30,880 nt of DNA, taken from IMG/VR virus record IMGVR_UViG_3300023184_003700, positions 1 through 30,880 of that record, one strand, 5' to 3'. Below the pieces are notes generated by a model. That model saw nothing but the letters and a program-made list of their open reading frames with translations. It had not been told where the DNA came from and made no database searches. Below, one piece after another: positions 23,243 through 30,843 of this stretch. Source of the stretch: a virus. The position numbers were made by a program, and so were the translations under genes. Every line of letters begins with the position of its first letter. Position 1 is the stretch's first letter.

Positions 23243-25258
23243 ATGTCAGTAGATTTTTTTGAAGATGGACCAACAACAAATCCTAAAAAATTAAGGAAAG
23301 GGTCAAACACACCAATATTAGATAACTTCTCAAGAGACCTAATTAAATTGGCGGAAGAAGGTAAAATAGATCCTATCATTGGTAGAGATAAAGAAGTAAA
23401 AAGAATTGCTCAAATTCTTTCTCGTAAAAAGAAAAACAACGCAGTTATTGTAGGAGAAGCTGGTGTAGGTAAATCTGCGTTAGTGGAGAAATTAGCATTA
23501 ATGATTGTTAAAGGAGATTGTCCAACAAATTTATTAGATAAAAGAATTATGTCGTTAGATTTAACTTCATTAGTTGCCGGTACAAAATATCGTGGTCAAT
23601 TTGAAGAGAGAATTAAAGCGATATTAACTGAATTACAAGAAGCTCCTAATGTAATTGTCTTCATTGATGAATTACATACTATGGTTGGTGCGGGTAATGC
23701 TAGCGGTTCTATGGATGCTGCTAATATTTTAAAACCAGCATTAGCAAGAGGTGAGATGCAATGTATTGGGGCAACAACGTTAGATGAATACAAAAAAAGT
23801 ATTGAGAAAGACGCGGCTCTCGTTAGAAGATTTCAAAAAATAATCTTAAGTGAACCTACAGCGAATGAAACAATTGAAATATTAAAAAATATTCAAGAGT
23901 CATATGAAACATTTCATAGAGTTCAATATGAACCTGAGGTAATTGAAACTATTGTTAAATTATCTTATAGATATATTACCGATAGACAATTTCCCGATAA
24001 GGCAATTGATGTTTTAGATGAATTAGGTTCAGAAAAAAGAGTTTCAACTAGAGTACCCGAATCGATTGAAAAATTAAAAAAACAAATCGATGAAGTAAAA
24101 GAAAAAAAATTACAAGTTGTTAAACAACAAATTTATGAACAAGCGGCTAAATTAAGAGATGAAGAAAAAAAATTGTTTGATAAACTTGAGAAAGAAAAAT
24201 TAAATTGGACCGAAAAACAAAAAAGTAATAAAATTCCAGTTACAATTGATGATGTATATGAAATAATTTCACAAATAACCGGCGTACCGATTACAAAATT
24301 AGATAGTAAAGAAACACAAAAGTTATTAAAAATGGAAGAAATTATTTCTTCAAAAGTAATTGGACAAGAAGAGGCTATTTCATCAATATCAAAAGCAATA
24401 AGAAGAAATCGTGTCGGTATTAAAGACGCAAATAAACCAATTGGTTCATTTATCTTTTTAGGTTCCACTGGTGTTGGTAAAACATTTTTAGCTAAAACAT
24501 TGGCGGACACATTATTCGGTGACCCTGATAAAATCATTCGTGTTGACATGAGTGAATATATGGAAAAACATAACGTATCTAAATTGATTGGTTCTCCTCC
24601 AGGTTATGTTGGGTATGATGAAGGAGGTCAATTGACTGAGAAAGTTAAAAATAACCCATTCTCTGTGATTTTATTTGATGAAATTGAGAAGGCACATAAA
24701 GACGTGTTTAATATCCTACTTCAAATTTTAGATGAAGGACATTTAACGGATTCATTTGGTAGAAAAATTAATTTTACAAATTGTCTTGTTATTATGACAT
24801 CTAATATTGGAGCAAAAAAAGTTTCTGAATTTGGAGGAGGAGTTGGGTTTAACACTTCGTCAAGTGAACAACAAAAATATGAAGTGAGAAAGACAATGAT
24901 TCAAAAGGCCCTTAAACAACAATTCAATCCTGAGTTTTTAAATCGTATCGATGATATTGTTTTATTTAATTCTTTAAGTGAAGATGTTTTAAAACAAATT
25001 ATCAACATTGAAATTTCTAAATTAATCAGTAGATTAAAAGATAAAAATTATAAAATTAATTTTGATAAAACGGTTATTGCTAGAATTTTTGAATTAAACT
25101 CACAGGAAGAATATGGTGCCAGACCAATAAAAAGAATCATTCAAAATTTATGTGAAGACTTCTTAAGTGAAGAAATATTAAGAGGTACTATTTTAGAAAA
25201 TGAAAACATTACTTTAAAATATAAAGACGAGAAATTAACAATTACCAAAAAAAGTTAA
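23243..25258 (+). CDS. clpC: ClpC-like AAA+ unfoldase lacking the N-terminal domain
   Basis: A 671-residue protein with two AAA+ rings. D1: Walker A GEAGVGKS (71-78), Walker B VIVFIDE (137-143). D2: Walker A GSTGVGKT (407-414), Walker B VILFDE (475-480), pore loop GYVGYDE. The middle domain is short and holds a UVR-like helix ([16 protein letters not shown], 296-311), as in ClpC and not ClpB. The loop before the last subdomain carries VGF (534-536), the tripeptide ClpC uses to dock on ClpP, absent from ClpB. The usual two-repeat N-terminal domain for adaptors is missing; only about 25 residues precede D1. It would thus unfold proteins, perhaps for host ClpP, with altered target choice. It is divergent from hsp20. 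Confidence 0.9.
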   Translation: MSVDFFEDGPTTNPKKLRKGSNTPILDNFSRDLIKLAEEGKIDPIIGRDKEVKRIAQILSRKKKNNAVIVGEAGVGKSALVEKLALMIVKGDCPTNLLDKRIMSLDLTSLVAGTKYRGQFEERIKAILTELQEAPNVIVFIDELHTMVGAGNASGSMDAANILKPALARGEMQCIGATTLDEYKKSIEKDAALVRRFQKIILSEPTANETIEILKNIQESYETFHRVQYEPEVIETIVKLSYRYITDRQFPDKAIDVLDELGSEKRVSTRVPESIEKLKKQIDEVKEKKLQVVKQQIYEQAAKLRDEEKKLFDKLEKEKLNWTEKQKSNKIPVTIDDVYEIISQITGVPITKLDSKETQKLLKMEEIISSKVIGQEEAISSISKAIRRNRVGIKDANKPIGSFIFLGSTGVGKTFLAKTLADTLFGDPDKIIRVDMSEYMEKHNVSKLIGSPPGYVGYDEGGQLTEKVKNNPFSVILFDEIEKAHKDVFNILLQILDEGHLTDSFGRKINFTNCLVIMTSNIGAKKVSEFGGGVGFNTSSSEQQKYEVRKTMIQKALKQQFNPEFLNRIDDIVLFNSLSEDVLKQIINIEISKLISRLKDKNYKINFDKTVIARIFELNSQEEYGARPIKRIIQNLCEDFLSEEILRGTILENENITLKYKDEKLTITKKS

Positions 25259-25289
25259 TAAATATTTTACTTTTTACTAAAGTTATATA

Positions 25290-25297
25290 TATTTATA
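25290..25297 (+). promoter_or_regulatory. TATTTATA element downstream of clpC
   Basis: This copy is not followed by a start codon but by about 75 bases of pairing-prone sequence and a terminator. Confidence 0.35.
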
Positions 25298-25302
25298 TTC
25301 TC

Positions 25303-25402
25303 ATAGGTTCTCTTTGTCGATTACCTTTTCGTTTTTTTCAAAAGTAAGTGGGGTTGAACCCATCGAAAGACCTTAAACCCCGACATCTCGTTGGGGTTTT
25401 TT
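25303..25402 (+). ncRNA. Possible structured small RNA or 3' untranslated element
   Basis: The 188 bases between clpC and the lipoprotein gene hold no ORF starting well. Bases 25306-25374 can fold as a three-way junction: AGGT, CTTT and CGAT pair with ATCG, AAAG and ACCT; TACCTTTT pairs with AAAAGTA; and TGGG pairs with CCCA. A terminator follows, and TATTTATA lies upstream. It fits a small RNA of about 100 bases, but the folding was done by eye and the stems have bulges. A 3' untranslated region of clpC is the plain alternative. Confidence 0.3.
25375..25402 (+). terminator. Rho-independent terminator after clpC
   Basis: AAACCCC and CGA pair with TCG and GGGGTTT, with two unpaired T on the 3' side, followed by TTTTTT. 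It separates clpC from the lipoprotein promoter. Confidence 0.85.
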
Positions 25403-25409
25403 ATTGGAT

Positions 25410-25440
25410 TTTGTTTTATCATTCATTTTTCGTATATTTA
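25410..25440 (+). promoter_or_regulatory. Host-type promoter for the lipoprotein gene
   Basis: TTTG (25410-25413), 19 bases, then TATATTTA (25433-25440), one mismatch to TAnnTTTG. The ATG follows only six bases later, so the message is nearly leaderless. Confidence 0.6.
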
Positions 25441-25446
25441 CTATAT

Positions 25447-25650
25447 ATGAAAAAATACACATTTATTTTAGCTCTTGGTGTGGCACTAACACTAACAGCA
25501 TGCGGTTCAGGGTCGACAGCAACAGAAACAAAAGACTCAACAGTGGTATCTACCGATACTACAGCTAAACCAACCGATTCAACAACATCTGTTGTTGAGC
25601 CAGTAACTGAAGTTGGTGGTGGCGCTAAAACAGAAGTTCCTGTTAAATAA
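25447..25650 (+). CDS. Small secreted lipoprotein
   Basis: A 67-residue protein. MKKYTFILALGVALTLTAC is a lipoprotein signal peptide with lipobox LTAC, so Cys 19 would be lipidated after cleavage. The mature part is about 49 residues, rich in Thr, Ser and Val, without folded-domain features. No acidic export signal directly after the Cys is seen, so it may stay on the inner membrane face of the periplasm. A start at 25348 is rejected, as it would put a terminator and promoter inside the gene. Phage lipoproteins often block superinfection or act as outer spanins; the low Pro content and lack of a partner spanin gene favour the former, without proof. Confidence 0.75.
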   Translation: MKKYTFILALGVALTLTACGSGSTATETKDSTVVSTDTTAKPTDSTTSVVEPVTEVGGGAKTEVPVK

Positions 25651-25656
25651 GAAATT

Positions 25657-25686
25657 GGGGTTGTGAAATACCAACCCCTATTTTTT
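25657..25686 (+). terminator. Rho-independent terminator after the lipoprotein gene
   Basis: GGGGTTG pairs perfectly with CAACCCC around eight bases, followed by TATTTTTT. The kinase gene begins 18 bases later. Confidence 0.85.
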
Positions 25687-25703
25687 AATCCTAAATCTCT
25701 CAA

Positions 25704-26129
25704 ATGGATACAGTCGAAAAACAAGGTGAATTAATATTATTACGAGGATTACCTGGTTCAGGTAAATCAACATTAGCAAAAATTATATTACAAGTTAGAA
25801 GTACAGATGAACCTGAGGTTTTATCTGCCGACGATTTCTTCATTAATGAAAATGGTGAATATGATTTTGATTCACAAAAAATAAAAGAAGCACATAACTA
25901 TTGTCAATTTAGATGTTCAGAAAGAATGAGACAACAAAAAGTAAGAATAGTTGTGGCAAATACTTTCACGCAAGAATGGGAAATGGATGAATATTTCAAA
26001 ATGGCAGAAAGGTACAATTACAGAGTTCATACCGTAATTGTTGAGAATAGACATGGTAATGAAAATATTCACGGGGTTCCCGAAGATAAACTCCAACAAA
26101 TGAAGAATAGATTTCAAATAAAACTTTAA
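25704..26129 (+). CDS. P-loop polynucleotide kinase-like protein
   Basis: A 141-residue kinase. GLPGSGKST (15-23) is the P-loop; SADDFF (41-46) holds the acidic residues that activate the 5'-OH; AH at 63-64 and VANTFTQEWE (84-93) are typical of the PNK-like/NEDD4-binding-protein-2-like group. T4 Pnkp has a C-terminal phosphatase domain; this one ends at the kinase. Its likely reaction is phosphorylation of RNA 5'-OH ends so that a ligase can seal them. The stop overlaps the next start (TAATG), tying it to the ligase operon. It could act on DNA or on a small molecule instead. Confidence 0.8.
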   Translation: MDTVEKQGELILLRGLPGSGKSTLAKIILQVRSTDEPEVLSADDFFINENGEYDFDSQKIKEAHNYCQFRCSERMRQQKVRIVVANTFTQEWEMDEYFKMAERYNYRVHTVIVENRHGNENIHGVPEDKLQQMKNRFQIKL

Positions 26130-26371
26130 TGAGTCAATTTATTTCTTCTTTTATTGAATCCGTAAATCCAAAACCAAAGATGAAATTTCACGCAAACCTA
26201 CATAAAAACCAATGGTCATTTTATCCATTACCATTTGCTTATTTATATTTTGAAACTTGTAATCCCGATTCTCATGTTCCTTTTTTAAAAAACAAAATAT
26301 GTGGAGTATATTTGTCTTTTAATTGGTTAAAGTGGACTTACAATATTGGATTACACAAAACAATAAACTAA
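26129..26371 (+). CDS. Small conserved-looking protein in the RNA-repair operon
   Basis: An 80-residue protein rich in aromatic residues (FYPLPFAYLYFETCN, then YLSFNWLKWTY). No domain is recognised. It overlaps both neighbours by one base (TAATG twice), so kinase, this protein and ligase form one translationally coupled set. This argues for a working link to RNA repair, such as a partner or a substrate-binding subunit. The frame does not look like a shadow: both real genes around it are in other frames and its ends fit exactly. Confidence 0.65.
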   Translation: MSQFISSFIESVNPKPKMKFHANLHKNQWSFYPLPFAYLYFETCNPDSHVPFLKNKICGVYLSFNWLKWTYNIGLHKTIN

Positions 26372-27441
26372 TGTTAGAAATTTTAGAGAAATATTATATT
26401 GATGGTTTGTTACATAAACAAACACATCCTACTAAAGATTTGACTATATGGAATTATTCTCCTAAAGTTCAATACGAAAGATTGTGGGATGAAATAACTA
26501 TTCAATGCCGAGGGTTAGTTACTAATTCTAAAGGTGACATTGTGGCAAGACCATTTAAAAAATTTTTTAATTACGAAGAACATAAACCTGAAGATATTCC
26601 AAATGAAGATTATGTTGTCTATGAAAAGATGGACGGATCATTAGGTATTCTTTTTAATTATGAGAATGAATGGATAATGGCAACTCGTGGTTCGTTCACA
26701 TCACCACAAGCAATTAAAGGAAAAGAAATTCTTGATAGACACGATATCAGTTCTTGGAGAAAAGATAACACATATTTGTTTGAAATTATTTATCCTGAAA
26801 ATAGAATTGTTGTTGATTATGGTAATGAAGAAAAATTAGTTGTTCTTGGTGCTTTTCATACTGAAACTGGTTATGAAATACCAGATAGTAGTTTGTTTTG
26901 GACACAAGACTCAGGATTTGAAGTTGTTACAACATACAAAACATGGGGAGAATCATATGACTTACTCAAAGAAGAAATAAGTAAAGATAGAGAAGGATAT
27001 GTAATTAAATTTAAGAATGGTTTTCGTATGAAAATCAAAGGAGAAGAATACAAAAGATTACATAAAATTTTAACAAACATATCTAATCGTGATATATGGG
27101 AATATTTGAAAGATGATAAATCATTTGATGAATTACTTGAAAGAGTTCCCGATGAATTTAACGATTGGGTTAAAACCACAATTAGAGATTTAAAATATGC
27201 TTGTTTTCAATTAAGAGAAACCGCAGGAAAATTACATGATGGTTTTAGATATGGAAAGTTTGGTGATAGAGACCCTGAACCAACAAAAAAAGAATTTGCG
27301 GAATTTGTAATGAAACAACAAGAAGTTTTAAGACCAATTATGTTCGCTATGTGGAATAATAATAATGAAACAGTTGATAAAATAATTTGGAAATTGATAC
27401 GACCTAAATTTGAAAAACCATTTAAGAATAATGAAAATTAA
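26371..27441 (+). CDS. rnl1: RNA ligase, T4 Rnl1-like
   Basis: A 356-residue ATP-dependent ligase that joins 5'-phosphate and 3'-OH RNA ends. Motif I is YEKMDGS with the nucleophile Lys at 86; motif IV is EGYVIKFKNG and motif V RMKIKGEEYKRL. A C-terminal helical domain follows, as in T4 Rnl1 (374 residues), where it gives tRNA specificity. The start is the ATG at 26371, on the TAATG overlap, in preference to a non-ATG start at 26323. With the kinase upstream it forms the T4-type pair that repairs tRNA cut by host anticodon nucleases. The last 11 bases overlap the next gene. Confidence 0.9.
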   Translation: MLEILEKYYIDGLLHKQTHPTKDLTIWNYSPKVQYERLWDEITIQCRGLVTNSKGDIVARPFKKFFNYEEHKPEDIPNEDYVVYEKMDGSLGILFNYENEWIMATRGSFTSPQAIKGKEILDRHDISSWRKDNTYLFEIIYPENRIVVDYGNEEKLVVLGAFHTETGYEIPDSSLFWTQDSGFEVVTTYKTWGESYDLLKEEISKDREGYVIKFKNGFRMKIKGEEYKRLHKILTNISNRDIWEYLKDDKSFDELLERVPDEFNDWVKTTIRDLKYACFQLRETAGKLHDGFRYGKFGDRDPEPTKKEFAEFVMKQQEVLRPIMFAMWNNNNETVDKIIWKLIRPKFEKPFKNNEN

Positions 27442-27913
27442 TAATAAACTTCGTCTTTATCTAGACGATATAAGAACTCCAATTGCGAACGATTGGATAG
27501 TTGCAAGAAACTATGACGAATTTGTTTCGCAAATAAAATTACATGGATTAGGTAATTTTGAAGTTATTTCCTTAGACCACGATTTAGGTGAAGGTGCCAT
27601 GGTGGAGTATTACACAAATGTTAAAAATAATTACATATTAGATTATAATAATATAAGTGAAAGAACTGGTATGGACTGTTGTAGGTATTTGGTGGCTGAA
27701 AGTATGAATGAAAGAATACCCCTACCCCAAATTTACATACATTCAGCAAACCCGATTGGGTCGGCTAATATGATGGGATATATTAACAATTATTCAATGA
27801 ATTGTAGTTTACCCCAAACTTGTATACGAGTAAAAATTGAACATACAATAGATGATAGTCACATGTTATCACCAGAGGAAAGGAAAGCTAAATGGGACAA
27901 AAGTCAGAAATAA
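27431..27913 (+). CDS. Cyclic-phosphate processing receiver-like (cpRec) protein
   Basis: A 160-residue protein. LYLDDIRTP (9-17), SLDHDLG (47-53) and HSANPIGSANM (104-114) form the pattern of the cpRec domain, a receiver-like fold described from genome context as handling 2',3'-cyclic phosphate RNA ends. The acidic pocket (Asp 12/13, Asp 49/51) and the His are kept. It overlaps the ligase gene by 11 bases, so the operon ends with it. As the kinase here has no phosphatase domain, this protein could supply the missing end-healing step. That is inference; a sensor role is the alternative. The ATG at 27431 is preferred to a TTG at 27410. Confidence 0.75.
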   Translation: MKINNKLRLYLDDIRTPIANDWIVARNYDEFVSQIKLHGLGNFEVISLDHDLGEGAMVEYYTNVKNNYILDYNNISERTGMDCCRYLVAESMNERIPLPQIYIHSANPIGSANMMGYINNYSMNCSLPQTCIRVKIEHTIDDSHMLSPEERKAKWDKSQK

Positions 27914-27917
27914 TTTT

Positions 27918-27949
27918 TTTGTTTTTTTTAGATAAAAATCTTAATTTAG
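27918..27949 (+). promoter_or_regulatory. Host-type promoter for the UVR-like gene
   Basis: TTTG (27918-27921), 20 bases, then TAATTTAG (27942-27949), one mismatch to TAnnTTTG. The ATG is 28 bases downstream. Confidence 0.5.
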
Positions 27950-27976
27950 TGTTCTTATTAACACAACCCAATTCAT

Positions 27977-28327
27977 ATGACTTACAACAAAAAAACGCGC
28001 ACGCCGTACAGAAAACTCTACATCAAAGGAAAATACGAAGACTTCAATGATTTTTATGATGAAAATAAAGAAAAAGTTTATAAAAATATTATAGAAGTTT
28101 TTGAAGGTTTTACTAACACAAATAAAAGAGTTTTAAGTTTATACGTTCAAGCAATCATAAACGGGGTTGAATGGGATAGTGAATTTATTTTTAAAAAAAA
28201 TGAAACAAATGTTTTAAATGATGATATTTTACCATTTTTTTTAAAAAGAGAAGATTACGAAACATGTGCTCAAATAAAAAAATTATCGGAACAGTTGACA
28301 AATAAAAGAGAATTAGTTAAATTATAA
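27977..28327 (+). CDS. Small protein with a UVR-like C-terminal helix pair
   Basis: A 116-residue protein. The N-terminal 85 residues are an unknown alpha/beta domain (VLSLYVQAIINGVEWDSEFI). The end, FFLKREDYETCAQIKKLSEQ, fits the UVR pattern 'EdYE.aA.lrd.i..L', the helical hairpin found in UvrB, UvrC, McsA and the ClpC middle domain. The usual second Ala is Cys. As the phage ClpC also has a UVR-like helix, this may be an adaptor for it, but the motif is short and the link is only suggestive. It has its own promoter and a terminator shared with the convergent gene. Confidence 0.6.
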   Translation: MTYNKKTRTPYRKLYIKGKYEDFNDFYDENKEKVYKNIIEVFEGFTNTNKRVLSLYVQAIINGVEWDSEFIFKKNETNVLNDDILPFFLKREDYETCAQIKKLSEQLTNKRELVKL

Positions 28328-28363
28328 TTGTATCAGGAGAGAGGTACATTTATTTTTTGTCAT

Positions 28364-28395
28364 ATCCTCGGAGTTCTTACTTCGGGGATTTTTTT
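28364..28395. terminator. Bidirectional terminator between convergent genes
   Basis: ATCCTCGGAGT pairs with ACTTCGGGGAT (11 pairs, some G-T) around TCTT, followed by seven T. It closes the UVR-like gene and touches the stop codon of the minus-strand secreted protein. Confidence 0.85.
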
Positions 28396-30010
28396 ATAAT
28401 ACCATTCTACTACCAATCAAGAAGTTACTTAAGAAATCTGAATTAGGTTTAGTATTTCCACTTAATTTATAATTGAAACTAAGTCCGAATCTTTTACTTA
28501 ACTTATAATCAAATGAACTACCAATTAAAAATCCCATATGTCTATTAACTGTGGATACTCCTGTAACACTATTCCAAGACAATGGTGAGAACATCGTAAA
28601 CACTTGTGGAGATATTGTTAGTTTCTTTGAATATACGTAAGGTTTGGTCCAAAACGCAATTGCTGAAGATGCCATATTATAATCAAATCCACCATTATCA
28701 TTTTTAAGGAATAAGTTAATTACACCGACATTGTAACCAAACGTCCCCTTTTTTGGTGTTGGTTTAATCCAAGTATATCCTAATAAATTCATGTAATTTC
28801 CCGCCAAATAAGCAAATGCGGTTCCATATGAATGTATAGCATCTAATTGACCATCTTTGGTCATTGCCATTTTAGTATATCCACCAGTAGTAACAATTGA
28901 ACTCAAATTACTATTCACCACCAAACCCGCACTATAACTTTCATCACCAGCCATAGATGATTTACTAATACCTAACGATATTGATGCCAAATATTTACCC
29001 ACACTAGCCTCAGCAACAGTTATATCTGACGCTAATAATGTTGGGTTTGTTACTTCTTGTTTTTTCTTTTTTTCTTCTTCTTTCTTTTTCTTTTCTTCCT
29101 CTTTTTTCTTTTCCTCGTCTTTCTTTTCTTCCGATTTCTTTTCTTCTTTTTTTTCTTCCGTTTTCTTTTCTTCTGATTTTTTCTCCTCAGTTTTACTTTC
29201 TTCTTTCTTTTCTTCTTGTTTTGTTTCAGTCTTTTTTTCTTCTTGTTTTTGTTCGGTTTTAGATTCAGTTTTGGATTCTGATTTTTGTTCAGTTGACCCT
29301 CCTCCACTTTTACTTTCACTACTTGAAGATGAACTACCACCACTACTACTTCCTGAAGAAGATGAACTTCCACTTGCCGGTGGTGGAGATGATGATGACC
29401 CACCACTGGCAGGTGGAGGTGGTGGTGGAGCACTTGCTGGTGGTGTAGGTGGAGCCGCCGCAGAACTTGCGGCACTACTTGCCGCTCCACTAGCAGCACC
29501 ACTTGCCGATGAACTTGCGGCAGACGATGCAGCACCACTTGCGGCGGAACTAGCAGCAGACGAAGCAGCACCACTTGCGGCAGAACTTGCGGCACTACCA
29601 GCAGCATTTGACGCAGCACTTGCGGCAGCTTTAGCGGCAGCATCTGAGGCGGCCTTTGCTGCGGCATCGGCGGCGGCTTTGGCCGCGGCGTCAGCAGCTG
29701 CTTTAGCGGCAGCATCAGCGGCAGCTTTAGCTGCAGCTTCTTGTGCTAATCTTATCGCATCGTTTTGTGGACATGGTGTAGCAAATATAGAATTAACCCA
29801 TACTTGGAAAGCACCACTATTCATATCTGCTAATGTAACTATTTTTGATTTACCTCTAATAACGGCTATAGTTTGATTTTGACCGAAAGGAATTGTAACC
29901 ACGTAAACTTTATTGTCACATGGGTCAATGTATGTTTGTGTTATGGTACTTTGGCCAAATGATTTAACACAAAAAAATAATATCAGGAGAGAGATAATAT
30001 ATTTTTTCAT
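28394..30010 (-). CDS. Exported protein with Ala-rich linker and predicted beta-barrel
   Basis: A 538-residue protein. A signal peptide (1-19, ending SFG before Gln) is followed by a small domain (21-88, with Cys 31 and Cys 80). Then comes a very long low-complexity part: AAAKAAAD repeats (91-185, rigid helix), Pro/Gly/Ser (186-240) and Glu/Lys (240-320). Residues 325-538 are alternating amphipathic strands (ASISLGISKS, GYNVGVINLFL, FGLSFNYKLSG), like an outer-membrane barrel of 8-10 strands. Local G+C is far above the surrounding sequence in the Ala region. It overlaps the upstream gene by one base. Such a protein is uncommon in phages; it may alter the host envelope or act in lysis. Confidence 0.7.
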   Translation of the reverse strand: MKKYIISLLILFFCVKSFGQSTITQTYIDPCDNKVYVVTIPFGQNQTIAVIRGKSKIVTLADMNSGAFQVWVNSIFATPCPQNDAIRLAQEAAAKAAADAAAKAAADAAAKAAADAAAKAASDAAAKAAASAASNAAGSAASSAASGAASSAASSAASGAASSAASSSASGAASGAASSAASSAAAPPTPPASAPPPPPPASGGSSSSPPPASGSSSSSGSSSGGSSSSSSESKSGGGSTEQKSESKTESKTEQKQEEKKTETKQEEKKEESKTEEKKSEEKKTEEKKEEKKSEEKKDEEKKKEEEKKKKEEEKKKKQEVTNPTLLASDITVAEASVGKYLASISLGISKSSMAGDESYSAGLVVNSNLSSIVTTGGYTKMAMTKDGQLDAIHSYGTAFAYLAGNYMNLLGYTWIKPTPKKGTFGYNVGVINLFLKNDNGGFDYNMASSAIAFWTKPYVYSKKLTISPQVFTMFSPLSWNSVTGVSTVNRHMGFLIGSSFDYKLSKRFGLSFNYKLSGNTKPNSDFLSNFLIGSRMVL

Positions 30011-30843
30011 TATTTGTTATTCAAACCTATTCCTATTTGTGTGTATCCTCTTATTGGGTCGGTATCTATTTTTAATGTAACAAATTTAAAATCTCTTATA
30101 ATACCAACTTTAAATGTGGTATATGTTGAATTTGATTTTGGAAATGATATACCACCTATAGCATCTTTACCTTGCCATCTAATAACTTCATTACCAAATC
30201 CTATCATACCGTGTATTCCTATTTTACCAATTCTTTTACCACCACCAACATAAAAAGTTGATTCTTTTTTCCAATCGTTTTTACTTAATGGGAAATCAAC
30301 ATTGTTAATTTGACCATATGGAAAATAACTATTTTGATCTATGGCATAAGTCATTACATAATCTATAATAAAATATGATTTATTCCCACCAATCAACCCC
30401 CAATAGGACATTTGTTTGTTATTTGTATGTCCTACACCAGCCGAAAATAATACAGGTGTTGACGCAACCGTATCTCTTCTTCCATTTTCATAAATACGAA
30501 CTACACTTCTTTGTCTCCATCCGTAGTCGTCATACCAAATATAAGGATATGGTTGATACCATCCCCATACGCCATATTGTAAACCATAAGGATTTGTATT
30601 TCTATATCTATATGTTCTTGTTAAAGGTTGTCCGTTAAAGTTGTCACCAGGTCTTATTGGTGCGGTTTGTGTTCTCCATTGACTCACATTATTTTGTTGT
30701 GGTACAGATGGTTGAACTCTTGGTGCCGATTGTGATTGTTGAGGAGGGTTTGTTCTCCAAGAACTAACTTGTGCATTCAACATTATTGTGCAGAATAATA
30801 TTAATATTAATATTAAACCTGTAACTAATAAAATCTTTTTCAT
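30010..30843 (-). CDS. Exported, probably outer-membrane, protein
   Basis: A 277-residue protein with a signal peptide (about 1-24, ending LNA before Gln, as usual in flavobacteria). A Gln/Pro-rich stretch follows with two copies of S-x-WRT (SSWRTN, SQWRTQ). Next is a Tyr/Trp-rich part (YGLQYGVWGWYQPYPYIWYD) and then alternating strands (TFYVGGGKRIGKIGIHGMIG, FKVGIIRDFKFVTLKI) like a beta-barrel. The function is unknown. It is the first gene of a two-gene unit, coupled by TAATG to the Ala-rich gene. The element TATTTATT lies 24 bases before its ATG. A host-derived gene is possible, but base use is like the rest of the window. Confidence 0.7.
   Translation of the reverse strand: MKKILLVTGLILILILFCTIMLNAQVSSWRTNPPQQSQSAPRVQPSVPQQNNVSQWRTQTAPIRPGDNFNGQPLTRTYRYRNTNPYGLQYGVWGWYQPYPYIWYDDYGWRQRSVVRIYENGRRDTVASTPVLFSAGVGHTNNKQMSYWGLIGGNKSYFIIDYVMTYAIDQNSYFPYGQINNVDFPLSKNDWKKESTFYVGGGKRIGKIGIHGMIGFGNEVIRWQGKDAIGGISFPKSNSTYTTFKVGIIRDFKFVTLKIDTDPIRGYTQIGIGLNNK

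Noticed and set aside
25340-25372. tRNA T-arm-like sequence on the minus strand (GGGTTCAACCCC)
   Set aside because: The stem and loop lengths do not fit a T arm and no acceptor or anticodon arm could be placed. No tRNA was found in the window.
29271-29876. Ala/Leu-rich plus-strand frame opposite the exported protein
   Set aside because: A shadow of the Ala/Pro repeats; it has no sensible start region and conflicts with a gene that has a signal peptide.
28331-29993. 13-base repeat TATCAGGAGAGAG at 28331 and 29981
   Set aside because: One copy is inside a signal-peptide coding region and the other is in a gap; a 13-base match is within chance for a window of this size.
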